From: [Mycobacterium] zoologicum
GTDB lineage: Bacteria; Actinomycetota; Actinomycetes; Mycobacteriales; Mycobacteriaceae
Direction: 5' to 3'
NCBI RefSeq assembly: GCF_020172665.1
Contig: NZ_CP083985.1
Span: forward strand, 93,060 to 157,059
Length of the DNA stretch: 64,000 nucleotides
In this document: positions 1-8,180 of the stretch, piece by piece
How positions within the stretch are numbered: position 1 is the first letter of the stretch
How the letters are laid out: every line of letters begins with the position of its first letter
The notes under the pieces: model-generated
The model's input: the letters and a program-made list of their open reading frames with translations, nothing else
Database searches by the model: none
Told to the model about the DNA's origin: nothing
Made by a program: the position numbers and the translations under genes

Positions 1-28
1 GCGGTGCCACCCCGATTCGACTTCGCGG

Positions 29-541
29 TCAGGCCGCGTTGCCGGGGGTACGTCGGGCGAGTAGACCGTCCAGGCCGGCCTTGCCGGATCCAACGCAGAC
101 CAGCCACGCCAGCAGGCCCACCAGCAGCCATTCCGGTGCGTAAAACAAATTGCTCAAAAAATCCCACCAACCCGGGTATTTCTGCGCGAGGCCCGGGCCG
201 ATGTCTGTGATCAGCGCGCCGACCATGTCCCCGGCCAGCACCAGTGACACCACGCGGGTGCCCAGACCCAACATCAGTGCCGCCCCGCCGACCAATTCGA
301 CCACCGCGGTAACGGCGGCGAGGAACGCGGGCGCGGGGATGCCCAGGTCGGCGAACATCTTCGTGAACGACGTGAGATCCCCAAGCTTGCCGATGGCACC
401 GCTGAAGAACATGAAACCGATGGTGAGTCGCAGTACCAGATTCGCCAGCCAGCCAAGGTCGCTCAGCGCGTCAGCGACGCGACCGTATGCCGGCCGAAAT
501 CCGGCGGCAACGGAGACGCCCCGGATCACGATGTTCCTCAT
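29..541 (-). CDS. DoxX-family membrane protein
   Basis: Predicted 170-residue inner-membrane protein with about four hydrophobic segments. It carries the DoxX pattern: an early LRLTIGFMFFSGAIGKL helix, a central glycine-rich VVELVGGAALMLGLGTR segment and a C-terminal tryptophan-rich hydrophobic stretch. DoxX proteins are linked to membrane redox or thiol stress; in M. tuberculosis a DoxX protein associates with SodA and SseA. The ATG at 541 is chosen because AAAGGAAC lies just upstream and the residues before it look non-coding. It is the last gene of a minus-strand run with an ECF sigma factor and its anti-sigma, but 176 bases separate it from the anti-sigma gene, so it may have its own promoter. 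Family assignment is fairly sure; substrate unknown. Confidence 0.82.
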   Translation of the reverse strand: MRNIVIRGVSVAAGFRPAYGRVADALSDLGWLANLVLRLTIGFMFFSGAIGKLGDLTSFTKMFADLGIPAPAFLAAVTAVVELVGGAALMLGLGTRVVSLVLAGDMVGALITDIGPGLAQKYPGWWDFLSNLFYAPEWLLVGLLAWLVCVGSGKAGLDGLLARRTPGNAA

Positions 542-717
542 TGCGCTGTTCCTTTCTCGTGAAGCCTTCTTCGTCGGTGTCTGGTGGTGTCGGCGAGGGG
601 CTTTGGCGTTACACGGCGTCGCCGGAGCGCTGTCCCCACGATCGCACCGTGCGTGCCGGGGATCGGGCATGCCTCAGGCTGTCGACCGGCGGCGGCACTG
701 GGTGCTCGAACGGGCTG

Positions 718-951
718 TCAGCGCCAGTCCTTGAATGCCTCAAGTAGCTTCGCGCGGAACTCCAGCGTCAGTTCGGCCTCGCGGATCCCGCCGAGGGTAC
801 CGATAGTGACCCGAAACTGCTGCAGGTAGTTGGCACATCCGTCGCACTCGAGCAGGTGCTCGTCGAACCGTGCCCGCGTTTCGAGGTCGAGCGATCCGTC
901 GAGATAGGCGGTAACCAATTCGACGAGTTCGTTGCAATCCAGTGGATTCAC
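718..951 (-). CDS. Zinc-finger anti-sigma factor (zf-HC2/ZAS)
   Basis: A 77-residue protein with a GTG start that overlaps the TGA of the sigma gene (GTGA), so translation is probably coupled. Residues about 31-39 read EHLLECDGC, the H-x3-C-x2-C signature of zinc-binding anti-sigma domains, which hold an ECF sigma factor inactive and often release it on thiol oxidation. There is no transmembrane segment, so it should be a soluble cytoplasmic anti-sigma like RsrA or RshA. The partner is inferred to be the sigma factor directly upstream. Redox sensing is an inference from the motif and the neighbours (ergothioneine, flavodoxin, DoxX). Confidence 0.82.
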   Translation of the reverse strand: MNPLDCNELVELVTAYLDGSLDLETRARFDEHLLECDGCANYLQQFRVTIGTLGGIREAELTLEFRAKLLEAFKDWR

Positions 952-1589
952 GACGCATCTCTCAGATAGTCTTCGAGGGTCTGCCGAATCACCGCACGGC
1001 CGCGATGAAGCAGCACCCGCTGGTTGGTGGCACTGATGTCGAGTAGTGCACAGACCTCGTCGGAATCGAGACCGAGCATGTCGCGCAGCGTCACCACGGT
1101 GCGCTGGCGCTCGGGCAGGGTATCGAGGCCGCGCTGCGCGATGGCAGTTAGTTCGCGACCCAGGGCTGAGCCTTCGGGAGTGTCCGGGAAAGGTGTCGGC
1201 GTCTCTGCCGCCTTCCAGTGTCCGGCCAACTCGGCGCCAGCGGCACGGAATCGCTCGGGGTCGACCGTGCCGCCCGTGAACGCCTTGATCTGAGTGTCGA
1301 CGTGCCTGCGTTCCTTGAGGCCCCTGGCCTTGGCAATGTTGACCAGAACCGTGAAAAGCCAAGTACGTAAGGATGATCGTCCCTCGAACTTGTCCAGACC
1401 CTTCAGGAGCGCGATCCACGTCTCCTGCACGACATCCTCGGCATGCTCCTGACTCGGCACGTACCCACGCGCCACGCGCAGCATCACCGGAGTGTGGTGA
1501 TCGACCAGACGGGCAAAAGTGTCCTGGTCGCCGGCGCGAAGCGCGGCGACCAGGACACCCTCGTCCTCCGAAACCGTAGTTGCGGCCAT
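948..1589 (-). CDS. ECF-type RNA polymerase sigma factor
   Basis: 213-residue sigma-70 family factor. Sigma region 2 spans roughly residues 15-85 with DVVQETWIALLKGLDKFEG and RTWLFTVLVNIAK, the core-binding and -10 recognition helices. Region 4 spans about residues 140-205 with LPERQRTVVTLRDMLGLDSDE and a helix-turn-helix for -35 binding. No extra C-terminal domain follows. The ATG at 1589 is preferred; the residues upstream of it are arginine- and proline-rich and look non-coding. It lies 20 bases after the flavodoxin gene and overlaps its anti-sigma by 4 bases. The operon context suggests a redox or thiol regulon; the actual target promoter is not identifiable here. Confidence 0.9.
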   Translation of the reverse strand: MAATTVSEDEGVLVAALRAGDQDTFARLVDHHTPVMLRVARGYVPSQEHAEDVVQETWIALLKGLDKFEGRSSLRTWLFTVLVNIAKARGLKERRHVDTQIKAFTGGTVDPERFRAAGAELAGHWKAAETPTPFPDTPEGSALGRELTAIAQRGLDTLPERQRTVVTLRDMLGLDSDEVCALLDISATNQRVLLHRGRAVIRQTLEDYLRDAS

Positions 1590-1609
1590 AGTCGCCAATC
1601 GACTGTACG

Positions 1610-2326
1610 CTATCGGTACTCGGGATTCGGGAGGTCGAATCGGCTCCCCGCGTCCCAACCGCGGCGGTCGTTGCCGTGGGCGGGTACGCCGCCCCCGTCG
1701 CGCAGCATGCGCGCGAAGTGCATCAGATTCCATGTCATAAATGTCGTATTCCTCTTGGTGAAATCATTGTCCGGGCCACCGGAACCGGGGTCGAGGAATG
1801 ACGGTCCCGGTCCGATCTCCCCGATCCATCCGGCGTCAGCCTGCGGCGGGATCGTGTAGCCGATGTGCTGGAGGGTGTACAGAACGTTCTGCGCACAGTG
1901 CTTCACACCGTCCTCATTCCCAGTGATGAGGCAACCGCCGACCCGGCCGTAATACAGGTACTGGCCGGCGTCATTGAGCAGGTGCGAACCACCGTACAGG
2001 CGTTCGTGGATCTTCTTCATCATAGAACTGTTGTCTCCCAGCCAGATCGGCCCCGCGAGGACGAGGATATGTGCGGCCAGCACCTTTTCGAAGATGCCAG
2101 GCCATTCGTCTACCGACCACCCGTGGTCTCGCATGTCGGGCCACACCCCAGGTGCGATGTCATGATCAACGGCCCGCACGATGTCAACGGCCACACCATG
2201 TTCGGCCATGATACTCGCCGATGCGTCGACGAGCCCCTGAGTGTTGCTGATCCCCGGGGAACGCGTGAGAGTGCAGTTGATGAACAGCGCCCGTAGTCCG
2301 GTGAAGTCCAGCGTTGGATCAGACAC
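1610..2326 (-). CDS. Flavodoxin-like NAD(P)H-dependent FMN reductase family protein
   Basis: A 238-residue protein with a flavodoxin-like fold: an N-terminal strand followed by a phosphate-binding turn ([14 protein letters not shown]), then [19 protein letters not shown], the second FMN-contacting loop of this family. It probably binds FMN and moves electrons from NAD(P)H to a quinone or protein partner. The start is GTG at 2326 and overlaps the end of the DUF417 frame by 8 bases, indicating coupled translation. It sits between a DUF417 membrane protein and an ECF sigma factor, fitting a redox-stress operon. The electron acceptor cannot be told from sequence. Confidence 0.8.
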   Translation of the reverse strand: MSDPTLDFTGLRALFINCTLTRSPGISNTQGLVDASASIMAEHGVAVDIVRAVDHDIAPGVWPDMRDHGWSVDEWPGIFEKVLAAHILVLAGPIWLGDNSSMMKKIHERLYGGSHLLNDAGQYLYYGRVGGCLITGNEDGVKHCAQNVLYTLQHIGYTIPPQADAGWIGEIGPGPSFLDPGSGGPDNDFTKRNTTFMTWNLMHFARMLRDGGGVPAHGNDRRGWDAGSRFDLPNPEYR

Positions 2327-2816
2327 GGTCGTGACCTTTCGCGCTGCCGAGTGCGTCGCCCAGAGTCCACACCGCGATGCCCAGCAGAACGACGTCCTTG
2401 AGCAAGAACTGACCGGTCATGCTCAACCACGGGAAGCCGCCTTGTGTGGCTTCCGTGGCACCGGGGGTCGTGAACAGGAAGCTGATGGTGGCCGCAAAGA
2501 GTCCGACCGAGACGACGCTACCGAGGGCGGAGACCTTCGGCAGCCAGGGCTTCACCGCCAGTAGGACCGCGGCCGTCACCTCGACGACACCGAGTAACGA
2601 GGAGAATGTCGTCACCGAGAAGAAGTGGTACAGCCAACTCATCAACGGGCTGTTCGCTACGAGCGGCTGGATTCCCTGGGCTTCGTATGCGGTGAACTTC
2701 AGGACTCCGATCCACCCGATCACCAGCGCCAGCCCATAGCGGGCGATCGCGCCTCCGGAGCGGGTGATGGTCACGTCGAGCGGCGGCGCAGCGGCGGCGT
2801 CATTGTCGGCGGTCAT
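2319..2816 (-). CDS. DUF417 (YkgB-like) membrane protein, possible internal start within the egtD frame
   Basis: 165 residues with four hydrophobic helices. It contains [20 protein letters not shown] and the [14 protein letters not shown] pattern typical of the DUF417/YkgB family, whose members respond to hypochlorous acid and other reactive chlorine in some bacteria (family knowledge). The ATG at 2816 has a good ribosome site (AGGAGAG, about 6 bases upstream), so it is probably translated independently. However, no stop codon separates it from the upstream egtD frame, so a 584-residue EgtD-DUF417 protein is also encoded. It overlaps the next gene by 8 bases. Confidence 0.8.
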   Translation of the reverse strand: MTADNDAAAAPPLDVTITRSGGAIARYGLALVIGWIGVLKFTAYEAQGIQPLVANSPLMSWLYHFFSVTTFSSLLGVVEVTAAVLLAVKPWLPKVSALGSVVSVGLFAATISFLFTTPGATEATQGGFPWLSMTGQFLLKDVVLLGIAVWTLGDALGSAKGHDRV

Positions 2817-4073
2817 GGTGCTCTCCTCAGCTGTTCGAGGGCCGACGGTGCGTCGACCCGTCACCGAAGAGGAGTGCCTCCCGGCAGGCGGAGCGTTACA
2901 GCCCTTTTGAGGGTGTGAATTTGTCCACAACGCACGTGACACACCGGGCGGAACGCCCTTGGAAGGGGGCGTTGCCGATGTACCTACTTGCCACTTCAAC
3001 GGGTTGAGGTGTGGTGCGGATTCGGTGCTGGACCGGTGAGCGTCCGGCGCTACGCGGGTATGCCGTACGGGGGCCGGGATGGGCTCCGGAGCGGGATCTG
3101 ATGCCGGATATTTCACGGCCAGTGCCACGCCAAAGTCGCCGTCGTCGTCGGTCCACCAACGGGTTCGCCGCAGCCCGGCCGCGGCGAGCTCGGCGGCGAC
3201 CCCGTCGGGTCGAAACTTGCACGACACTTCGGTAAGCATCTGTTCGCCGGCCGCGAACTCGACAGTGAGGTCCAAGGCGCCGACGTGCACCCGCTGGGGG
3301 TCGACGGTTCGCAGCCACATCTCGATGCGTTCGGCTGCGGCGTTCCAACGGGCGACATGCGTGTAGGCGTCGAGGTCGAAATCGGCGTCGAGTTCTCGGT
3401 TGATCACAGCCAGCACATTGCGGTTGAACCGTGCGGTGATCCCGGCGGCGTCGTCGTAAGCGCGCACCAGGCGGTCGGGATCCTTCACCAGGTCGGTGCC
3501 CAGTAACAAACTGTCGCCTGTGCGCATCGCGGTGGCCAGCGTTGTGAGGAATTCCGCGCGTGGTCCGGCGGTGAAGTTGCCGATCGTGGAGCCCAAGAAG
3601 GCAAACAGGCGCCGCCCATCAGCGGGAATCTGGCCCAGATGTTCCTCGAAATCGCCACAGATCGCATGGATTTCGAGGTCTGGGTACTGGATGCCGATGG
3701 CTGCGGCGGACGTCTTGAGTGTGCGGGCATCGACATCGAACGGCACATATTGGCGCAGCGCGCCGGTCTCACGCAGAGCGTCGAGCAGCATCCGGGATTT
3801 CGTCGAGGTGCCGCTCCCCAACTCGACAAGGGAGTTCGCGGCGCTGGCGCTGGCCACCTCGGCCGAACGGGCCGAAAGAATCTGCGCCTCCGCGCGGGCC
3901 GGGTAATACTCGGGCAGCCGGGTGATCCGATCGAACAGCTCGCCGCCCACCGAGTCATAGAACCACTTGGAGGGCAACACCTTCGGTGTCTTGCGCAATC
4001 CAAGCAAGACATCTCGACGCAGCGCTTCGTAGGCCGAGTCGGCCTTCAGGTGGTTTGACAGGATCGTCGTCAT
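2319..4073 (-). CDS. egtD: EgtD, L-histidine N-alpha-methyltransferase, frame continuing into DUF417
   Basis: EgtD makes hercynine from histidine using three SAM molecules, the first committed step to ergothioneine. Residues 1-about 325 match the family: [19 protein letters not shown] near the N terminus, the SAM-binding [22 protein letters not shown], and the C-terminal [14 protein letters not shown]. EgtD normally ends soon after that last motif at about 320 residues. Here the frame stays open through a roughly 90-residue proline/serine-rich stretch and then through the DUF417 protein, giving 584 residues. The ATG at 4073 overlaps the egtA TGA (ATGA). The linker region also holds a 7-bp hairpin (2952-2973). 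The EgtD function is secure; whether the fused product is made is not. Confidence 0.85.
   Translation of the reverse strand: MTTILSNHLKADSAYEALRRDVLLGLRKTPKVLPSKWFYDSVGGELFDRITRLPEYYPARAEAQILSARSAEVASASAANSLVELGSGTSTKSRMLLDALRETGALRQYVPFDVDARTLKTSAAAIGIQYPDLEIHAICGDFEEHLGQIPADGRRLFAFLGSTIGNFTAGPRAEFLTTLATAMRTGDSLLLGTDLVKDPDRLVRAYDDAAGITARFNRNVLAVINRELDADFDLDAYTHVARWNAAAERIEMWLRTVDPQRVHVGALDLTVEFAAGEQMLTEVSCKFRPDGVAAELAAAGLRRTRWWTDDDGDFGVALAVKYPASDPAPEPIPAPVRHTRVAPDAHRSSTESAPHLNPLKWQVGTSATPPSKGVPPGVSRALWTNSHPQKGCNAPPAGRHSSSVTGRRTVGPRTAEESTMTADNDAAAAPPLDVTITRSGGAIARYGLALVIGWIGVLKFTAYEAQGIQPLVANSPLMSWLYHFFSVTTFSSLLGVVEVTAAVLLAVKPWLPKVSALGSVVSVGLFAATISFLFTTPGATEATQGGFPWLSMTGQFLLKDVVLLGIAVWTLGDALGSAKGHDRV
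2952..2973 (-). repeat. Hairpin-forming inverted repeat in the egtD-DUF417 linker
   Basis: AACGCCC at 2952-2958 pairs perfectly with GGGCGTT at 2967-2973 across an 8-base loop, between the EgtD core and the DUF417 start. It is not followed by a T-run on the minus strand. It may be the remnant of an intergenic element such as a terminator or attenuator in a region that is now part of an open reading frame. Function is speculative. Confidence 0.45.
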
Positions 4074-5404
4074 GAAAGTCCTTTCCCGCGCCGAATCCGC
4101 CGCGAAACCGCCCGCGGTGCTGATGTGAGTGCAACGCATTCTTCTTGCGTCAACCGGCTGAGGGTGGTTGCGATGCCGTCCTCGATGACCCGATCGGACA
4201 AGTCGTCGGCTGGACAGCGTCCCTGCTCGACGGCCCGGACCAGCCGGCTCATCGCATCCTCGAGTTGAGCGGGCACCCGCTCGGCGGCAAGTGCCACACA
4301 CCGATTGGCGGTCGCGCTCAGTAGCGGATCTGCCAGGCCGATCCGTGCCGCGGTATCCCAGGCGGTGGCGACCGGTTCGACGACCTCGGCAGCGGCCTCG
4401 GCGGCGATTGGATCGTCGAGGAGAGTCACTAGCGTAAACACCACGGCCGGCCACATCGTGGCGGGGACGCTGTCGAGGTAGCGGATCTCGATCCGGCCCC
4501 GGGGGCGCACCGGCGGGAACAGGGTGGTCAGGTGGTAGCGCAGGTCGGCGGTGTTCGCTCGGCGCCCGCCCAGCAGCACCCGGCCGTCGGCCCAATCGGC
4601 AAAAGGGACGGATTGGCGTACCGCAGCGGCGTGCGGGCTGTGGACCAGCATCACCGGCGCGTTGAGTGCATAGCGCGCCCAGCCGGTGGCGGGATCGTCT
4701 CCGTTGGAGGGTTGGATGGGTGCGCAGCGAGCCGGGTCGAGTTGACTCCACACCCGCTGCCGCGTCGACACCCAGCCGGTGAACTTCCCGCCCAGCAATG
4801 GGGAGTTCGCGGTGATTGCGATCATCGTCGGTCCCAACGCGTGGGCGAGCCACATCCGTCTCGCCCATCCGGCCCGCGGTCCAGCGTCGAGGTTGACTTG
4901 GATCGATGCGGTCGAGTTCATCATGGCCGCACCGGCCGCACCGGTCTGGCTGGCGACAAAGAACTCTTCCATGGCGCGGTAACGTGCGCCGGGGTTGACG
5001 CGCTCGGGCGCACGCAGCGGGTCGGTGCCCAACAGCAGCAGTCCGAGCCCGGCTTCGCCAAAGGCCGATCGCAGCACCGCCTGGTCGGTGGTCATTGCCT
5101 CGATCGCGGGCAGCACGCCCTCGGCGGGTGGCCCGGACAGTTCGACCGCACCGCCGGGCTCCACACTGATCACGCTGGCGCCGGGCAGCGGGGGAAGCGC
5201 TTCGAGAACGCCCATGATTTCATCCCAGCCAGGTCGGCGGTGAGGATCGGCCGGGTCATAGCAGTGCGCCTCCACCTCCAGACCAACCCGCGCCAACGGA
5301 CCGTCGGTGAGGTACTCCTGGGCGATGTCGTGCGCCGCCGACGCCGCACTGGCCAGCGCGCCGTCGGCCAAGCCAGCGCCTTCCAGCTTGGGTTCCGCGG
5401 TCAT
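4070..5404 (-). CDS. egtA: EgtA, glutamate-cysteine ligase of ergothioneine synthesis
   Basis: 444-residue enzyme that makes gamma-glutamylcysteine, the sulfur donor for EgtB. Recognisable blocks are [17 protein letters not shown] near residue 40, [48 protein letters not shown] and [20 protein letters not shown], all characteristic of the actinobacterial GCS2-type EgtA. Length is normal for the family. In mycobacteria the usual order is egtA-egtB-egtC-egtD; here egtD follows directly with an ATGA overlap, so egtB and egtC are absent from this site. Immediately upstream is a decayed sugar transporter whose frame runs directly into the egtA ATG, and no ribosome site is evident before 5404. The native upstream region may therefore have been lost. 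Confidence 0.9.
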   Translation of the reverse strand: MTAEPKLEGAGLADGALASAASAAHDIAQEYLTDGPLARVGLEVEAHCYDPADPHRRPGWDEIMGVLEALPPLPGASVISVEPGGAVELSGPPAEGVLPAIEAMTTDQAVLRSAFGEAGLGLLLLGTDPLRAPERVNPGARYRAMEEFFVASQTGAAGAAMMNSTASIQVNLDAGPRAGWARRMWLAHALGPTMIAITANSPLLGGKFTGWVSTRQRVWSQLDPARCAPIQPSNGDDPATGWARYALNAPVMLVHSPHAAAVRQSVPFADWADGRVLLGGRRANTADLRYHLTTLFPPVRPRGRIEIRYLDSVPATMWPAVVFTLVTLLDDPIAAEAAAEVVEPVATAWDTAARIGLADPLLSATANRCVALAAERVPAQLEDAMSRLVRAVEQGRCPADDLSDRVIEDGIATTLSRLTQEECVALTSAPRAVSRRIRRGKGLS

Positions 5405-6073
5405 TGCGGCGACACCGGACAGCAGGACTGGGCGGCAGCCGAGCCGCTACACCAAGAGCGGCGACGACGGGGCGGCCACCAATTCGGCGCCTTGCGCCAG
5501 GGCTGGTGCGGCGAGCAGCGCGGATCGACCGTGGAGCCCCACGACCGCAAACAGCCGAGGACTGTTATCGATCGTCGGGTGGATACCAGTGTTATGGAGG
5601 AAGAAGTCGGGCCCGGCGAGAAAGAACATCGCGTTCCGATTCGGCTGGCGCCACACCACTGCGAGCGCTGCGCCTTGTGCGCGGCGAGCGCACGCGCGAT
5701 CTCACCCCGCTCCAGATCGACGTCGGACCGCGCTTCTATCGGGTTGGGGGCCTGGCGGGCCCGTTCGGCGCGACCTTTGGGCAGGTACCAGCGGGCCGTG
5801 TCTGGCATGGCCGGCAGCGGGAGCATGATCAGCATCGCCGCCGAGCCCGGAATCCAATGCAAACTGCCTGCGGAGCCGGATAGCGGGTAGGCCACGGGTA
5901 CCGGGTGATGATGCCGCCGACGGTCGTCAGCCGACCAGCGAACGCCAAGGAACCGTGCACCGCGGCCGGTGCGGACTCGCCGACGAATACCCGGACCACC
6001 ACTACCTTCACCGCCGCCTGTTGGCTGATGGCACGTCAGTGGAGCCGTTCTGATTGCACGCTCGACGACATGG
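5405..6073 (-). pseudogene. Degenerate MFS sugar-porter gene, frameshifted and truncated
   Basis: Reading the minus strand across three frames recovers the middle of a sugar-porter MFS protein. A start (ATG 6073 after AAGGAAGG) gives MSSSVQSERLH then a stop. Another frame gives VFVGESAPAAVHGSLAFAG (compare family E.APA..RG). After a shift near 5885-5900 come AMPDTARWYLPKGRAERARQ (compare LPESPRWLV.KGR..EA). After a further shift near 5650 come FFLHNTGIHPTIDNSPRLF (compare Q.TGINAI.YYSPRI), a TAG at 5447-5449, and [15 protein letters not shown]. Helices 1-4 and the C-terminal half are missing. The remnant ends exactly at the egtA start. It is certainly non-functional as a transporter. Confidence 0.75.
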
Positions 6074-6111
6074 AGCCTTCCTTGGCCGCACCAGCCGGAA
6101 CCGACCAGTAA

Positions 6112-6129
6112 CTGTACTAAACAGTACAG
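6112..6129. promoter_or_regulatory. Palindromic operator CTGTACTAAACAGTACAG
   Basis: An 18-base inverted repeat with perfect 7-base arms CTGTACT/AGTACAG and a 4-base spacer. It lies just downstream of the -10 box of a minus-strand promoter (6136-6164) and about 40 bases before the RBS and ATG of the dead transporter gene. Size and placement fit a TetR- or GntR-type repressor site. No cognate regulator gene is adjacent. Confidence 0.7.
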
Positions 6130-6135
6130 CCGAGG

Positions 6136-6164
6136 AATCTAACGGGCGATGCCCACGGCGTCAA
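6136..6164 (-). promoter_or_regulatory. Sigma-70-like promoter, TTGACG-17-TAGATT
   Basis: On the minus strand TTGACG (6164-6159) and TAGATT (6141-6136) are separated by exactly 17 bases, a near-consensus housekeeping promoter. It is followed by the palindrome at 6129-6112 and reads toward the decayed transporter and egtA. Since no terminator is evident in the remnant, it could now drive the egtA operon. Transcription is inferred, not shown. Confidence 0.6.
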
Positions 6165-6432
6165 GTCGATCGGCCGTGTTTGGGCGTTGTGCGACCACGG
6201 CGTCGGTGTTCTCAAAACGACGGCGTGACTCCAGTCCGAAGCGATGTGTCGATTCCGCGTTGGCGATGGCCGCAGGCGAAGTGGTACGCCGCATCTGCCA
6301 GTTGATCCCGCCAAGGGGGTAGGTTCCTGACTTGCCACTAAGGTCGGCTCAGTTGGTCGACAACCCAGCGCAAATCGATCATTCCCGCACTTGTGCGCCG
6401 GGTGACGTAGCCCCGGCCCACAATCAAAGCAA
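6165..6432. other. Intergenic stretch without a supported gene
   Basis: Between the minus-strand promoter at 6136-6164 and the toxin-antitoxin operator at 6433. Short open frames exist on both strands (for example a 52-codon frame on the minus strand ending at about 6140) but none has a family match or ribosome site that I can see. It probably holds decayed sequence. Confidence 0.4.
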
Positions 6433-6453
6433 CTTGCATGTTATACATGCAAG
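6433..6453. promoter_or_regulatory. Operator-like inverted repeat upstream of vapBC
   Basis: CTTGCATG-TTATA-CATGCAAG, a perfect 8-base inverted repeat with a 5-base AT-rich centre, ending 21 bases before the antitoxin GTG at 6475. RHH antitoxins repress their own operons by binding such repeats over the promoter, so it is the likely autoregulatory site. Confidence 0.7.
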
Positions 6454-6474
6454 TCCCATGTTAAACTCGGTACG

Positions 6475-6711
6475 GTGAGCACGATCCAGATCAGAGATGT
6501 GCCTGAGGATGTTCATTCGGCGCTTCGTTCGAAGGCTGCTGTTGCCGGGCTTTCCCTGTCGGAGTACCTGCTCCGGGAGGCAATCCGGGTGGCCGAGCGC
6601 CCTGCCATCGCCGATGTGTTGCGCCGCAATGAACGACGAGGTTGGGGTGTCGGACCGGGCGAGGCGGTAGCCGTGCTGCGTCAGATCCGCGACGGCGAAT
6701 CTGACGCGTGA
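6475..6711 (+). CDS. VapB/FitA-type ribbon-helix-helix antitoxin
   Basis: 78 residues. The N-terminal strand and two helices STIQIRDVPEDVHSALRSKA and SLSEYLLREAI form the Arc/FitA-like ribbon-helix-helix DNA-binding domain. The C-terminal tail (about residues 45-78) would wrap the toxin. The GTG start at 6475 follows a perfect operator-like repeat at 6433-6453 with no strong Shine-Dalgarno. Its TGA overlaps the toxin GTG by 4 bases. Role: neutralises the PIN toxin encoded next and represses the operon. Confidence 0.87.
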   Translation: MSTIQIRDVPEDVHSALRSKAAVAGLSLSEYLLREAIRVAERPAIADVLRRNERRGWGVGPGEAVAVLRQIRDGESDA

Positions 6712-7103
6712 TCGTCGTCGATACCTCGGCATTGATCGACATTCTTGTCGAGCGCCCGCTCAACATCGCCTTGCGCCAGCGAATCAGCGGGGCAGCCGAG
6801 TTGCACGCTCCGCATCTGATTGATATCGAATTTCTCAGTGTGATCCGTCGCCTGGTTCGCATTCAGGCCCTCTCGGCCGATGCGGCCGCCGTCGCGCGTG
6901 AGCAGTTCGAGGATCTGTCGATCGAGAGGTATTCTCACGAGTCGCTTCGGGATCGGATCTGGCAGTTGCGCGACAGCCTGACCGCGTATGACGGCGCATT
7001 TGTCGCGCTAAGCGAGACCCTCGGGCTTCCGCTCGTCACCGCTGATGGTCGGGCCGCCCGCTCGCACGGTCATCACGCCCAAGTCGAGTCTTACGCCCGG
7101 TGA
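6708..7103 (+). CDS. VapC-type PIN-domain ribonuclease toxin
   Basis: 131 residues. It has the PIN acidic residues in order: the N-terminal VVDTSALIDIL aspartate, a central glutamate in HLIDIEFLSVIRR, the aspartate in SLTAYDGAFVALSE and a last one in VTADGRAAR. These coordinate Mg/Mn for cleavage of tRNA or rRNA in known VapC toxins. GTG start overlaps the antitoxin stop (GTGA). Length and all four acidic positions look intact, so the toxin should be active; the RNA target is unknown. Confidence 0.88.
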   Translation: MIVVDTSALIDILVERPLNIALRQRISGAAELHAPHLIDIEFLSVIRRLVRIQALSADAAAVAREQFEDLSIERYSHESLRDRIWQLRDSLTAYDGAFVALSETLGLPLVTADGRAARSHGHHAQVESYAR

Positions 7104-7157
7104 GTGCCGGGTCGCCTTGGACATTTCTGTCCGATACGCGATGGACAGACAGCTAAG

Positions 7158-7171
7158 GTATGCTGGCATAC
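7158..7171. promoter_or_regulatory. Inverted repeat GTATGCTGGCATAC before the second vapB
   Basis: Six-base arms GTATGC/GCATAC around a 2-base centre, directly abutting the antitoxin ATG at 7172. It overlaps another possible ATG at 7160. Likely antitoxin self-repression site. AAGG lies just upstream at 7155-7158. Confidence 0.55.
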
Positions 7172-7399
7172 ATGAAACGGACGACGGTCAAGATCCCTGA
7201 CGCGTTGGATGCCCGCCTGCGGCATGAGGCTAGCCGACGGAATGTGACCATCTCGGACGTCAGCCGTGAAGCGCTTGAGGCTTACCTCGGCACGACCGGT
7301 GGCCGTCGGCGCCTCAACGCGGCGGCCTCCGGCCGTAGCGGCCGAAGCGATATCTCCGAGCGCATCGAGGAGATCTTGGCTGCCGAGGTCGGACCATAG
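7172..7399 (+). CDS. VapB antitoxin, ribbon-helix-helix (CopG-like)
   Basis: 75 residues from ATG 7172. The N-terminal half, KRTTVKIPDALDARLRHEAS then VTISDVSREALEAYL, is a CopG/RHH DNA-binding unit. The tail is arginine- and alanine-rich and ends with a helix DISERIEEILAAEVG, the probable toxin-wrapping segment. An in-frame ATG at 7160 would add four residues (MLAY), but it lies inside the operator-like repeat, so 7172 is preferred. The TAG at 7397-7399 overlaps the first codons of the downstream PIN frame. Confidence 0.82.
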   Translation: MKRTTVKIPDALDARLRHEASRRNVTISDVSREALEAYLGTTGGRRRLNAAASGRSGRSDISERIEEILAAEVGP

Positions 7400-7812
7400 C
7401 GGCAATCGTTGTCGATGCGGGCCCGCTCTATGCCTACGTCGACGCCGACGACGCTCACCATGCGTCGTCGCTGGAGCTTCTGCAGACCCATCCGGGTCCG
7501 TTGATCGTCCCGACACTCGTCATCACCGAGGTGGCCTACCTACTGGGCACCCGGCTGGGTACCGAACCTGAGGTGCGATTCCTCGGCGACTTGGCCGACG
7601 GTGCGTTCGTCGTCGAGCCGGTAGCTGCGGGAGATTGGCTGCGGATCGCTGAACTTGTCGCGCGGTACCGAGACCTGCCGCTCGGCACCGTAGACGCTTC
7701 CGTAGTGACCACGGCAGAACGGCTGGGCATCAGCGAGATTGCGACCGTCGACCGTCGTCACTTCACCGCCGTGCGTCCGCGCCATATCGAGGCATTCACT
7801 CTTCTTCCATGA
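7396..7812 (+). CDS. VapC-type PIN toxin frame lacking a standard start codon
   Basis: The frame encodes IVVDAGPLYAYVDADDAHH at the front, TLVITEVAYLLG in the middle, then DLPLGTVDASVVTTAERLG and IATVDRRHF, so all PIN acidic positions are present (about 135 residues). No ATG, GTG or TTG lies in frame between the antitoxin end and the catalytic first aspartate. The codons there are ATA GCG GCA ATC GTT GTC GAT. The first usual start is TTG at 7501, which would delete the first catalytic Asp. Either ATA at 7396 (overlapping the antitoxin TAG) is used weakly, or a GTG-to-GCG change at 7399 has silenced the toxin. Confidence 0.72.
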   Translation: MAAIVVDAGPLYAYVDADDAHHASSLELLQTHPGPLIVPTLVITEVAYLLGTRLGTEPEVRFLGDLADGAFVVEPVAAGDWLRIAELVARYRDLPLGTVDASVVTTAERLGISEIATVDRRHFTAVRPRHIEAFTLLP

Positions 7813-7917
7813 ACCCCCAGGTGCCGCCGGAGTCGTCTCGCGCCGGCAGTTGGCCACGTCATGAACGGGCGTCCGGCGACACTCCAGCACCCTCGACGGG
7901 GGGTAGGTTGCCGAATC

Positions 7918-8169
7918 GCAACAAACCTCGTGCTGGTATGGCCGTACCACCACCGACTACATCACCGTGGTGGCATCACCATCACCGGCGACGCCACTCA
8001 CCTGGTCGTCAGCGACCCCACCGGCCAACCACTGCAGCCCGCTTCCCTGGCCCGCCCCCCGCAGAAACCCGCACCAGCGGTGCGGCCCTGCAAAGGACCG
8101 ACCGGTGAACGCGCCCAATGGTGGTGGTACCAGCCCTTCCAACCCAAAGCACCACCGACCACCAACTGA
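7918..8169 (+). pseudogene. 3' remnant of a 13E12-repeat (DUF222/HNH) gene
   Basis: The plus frame ending at 8167-8169 reads NLVLVWPYHHRLHHRGGITI, then DATHLVVSDPTGQPL, SLARPP and ERAQWWWYQPF. This is the C-terminal end of the mycobacterial 13E12 family, where the HNH endonuclease domain is followed by a conserved RGG.ITITG..SLARPP..WWWY.PF tail. The DUF222 domain and most of the HNH domain are missing, and no start codon or ribosome site fits. These families occur in many copies and are linked to mobile or rearranged DNA. Treated as a relic. Confidence 0.65.
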
Positions 8170-8180
8170 CACCCTGGTGC

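Noticed and set aside
4532..5890. A 452-codon plus-strand frame opposite egtA
   Set aside because: Shadow of egtA; product is compositionally biased and unrelated to any family I know.
6141..6296. A 52-codon minus-strand frame before the transporter promoter
   Set aside because: No ribosome site or similarity; it ends within the promoter and is probably chance.
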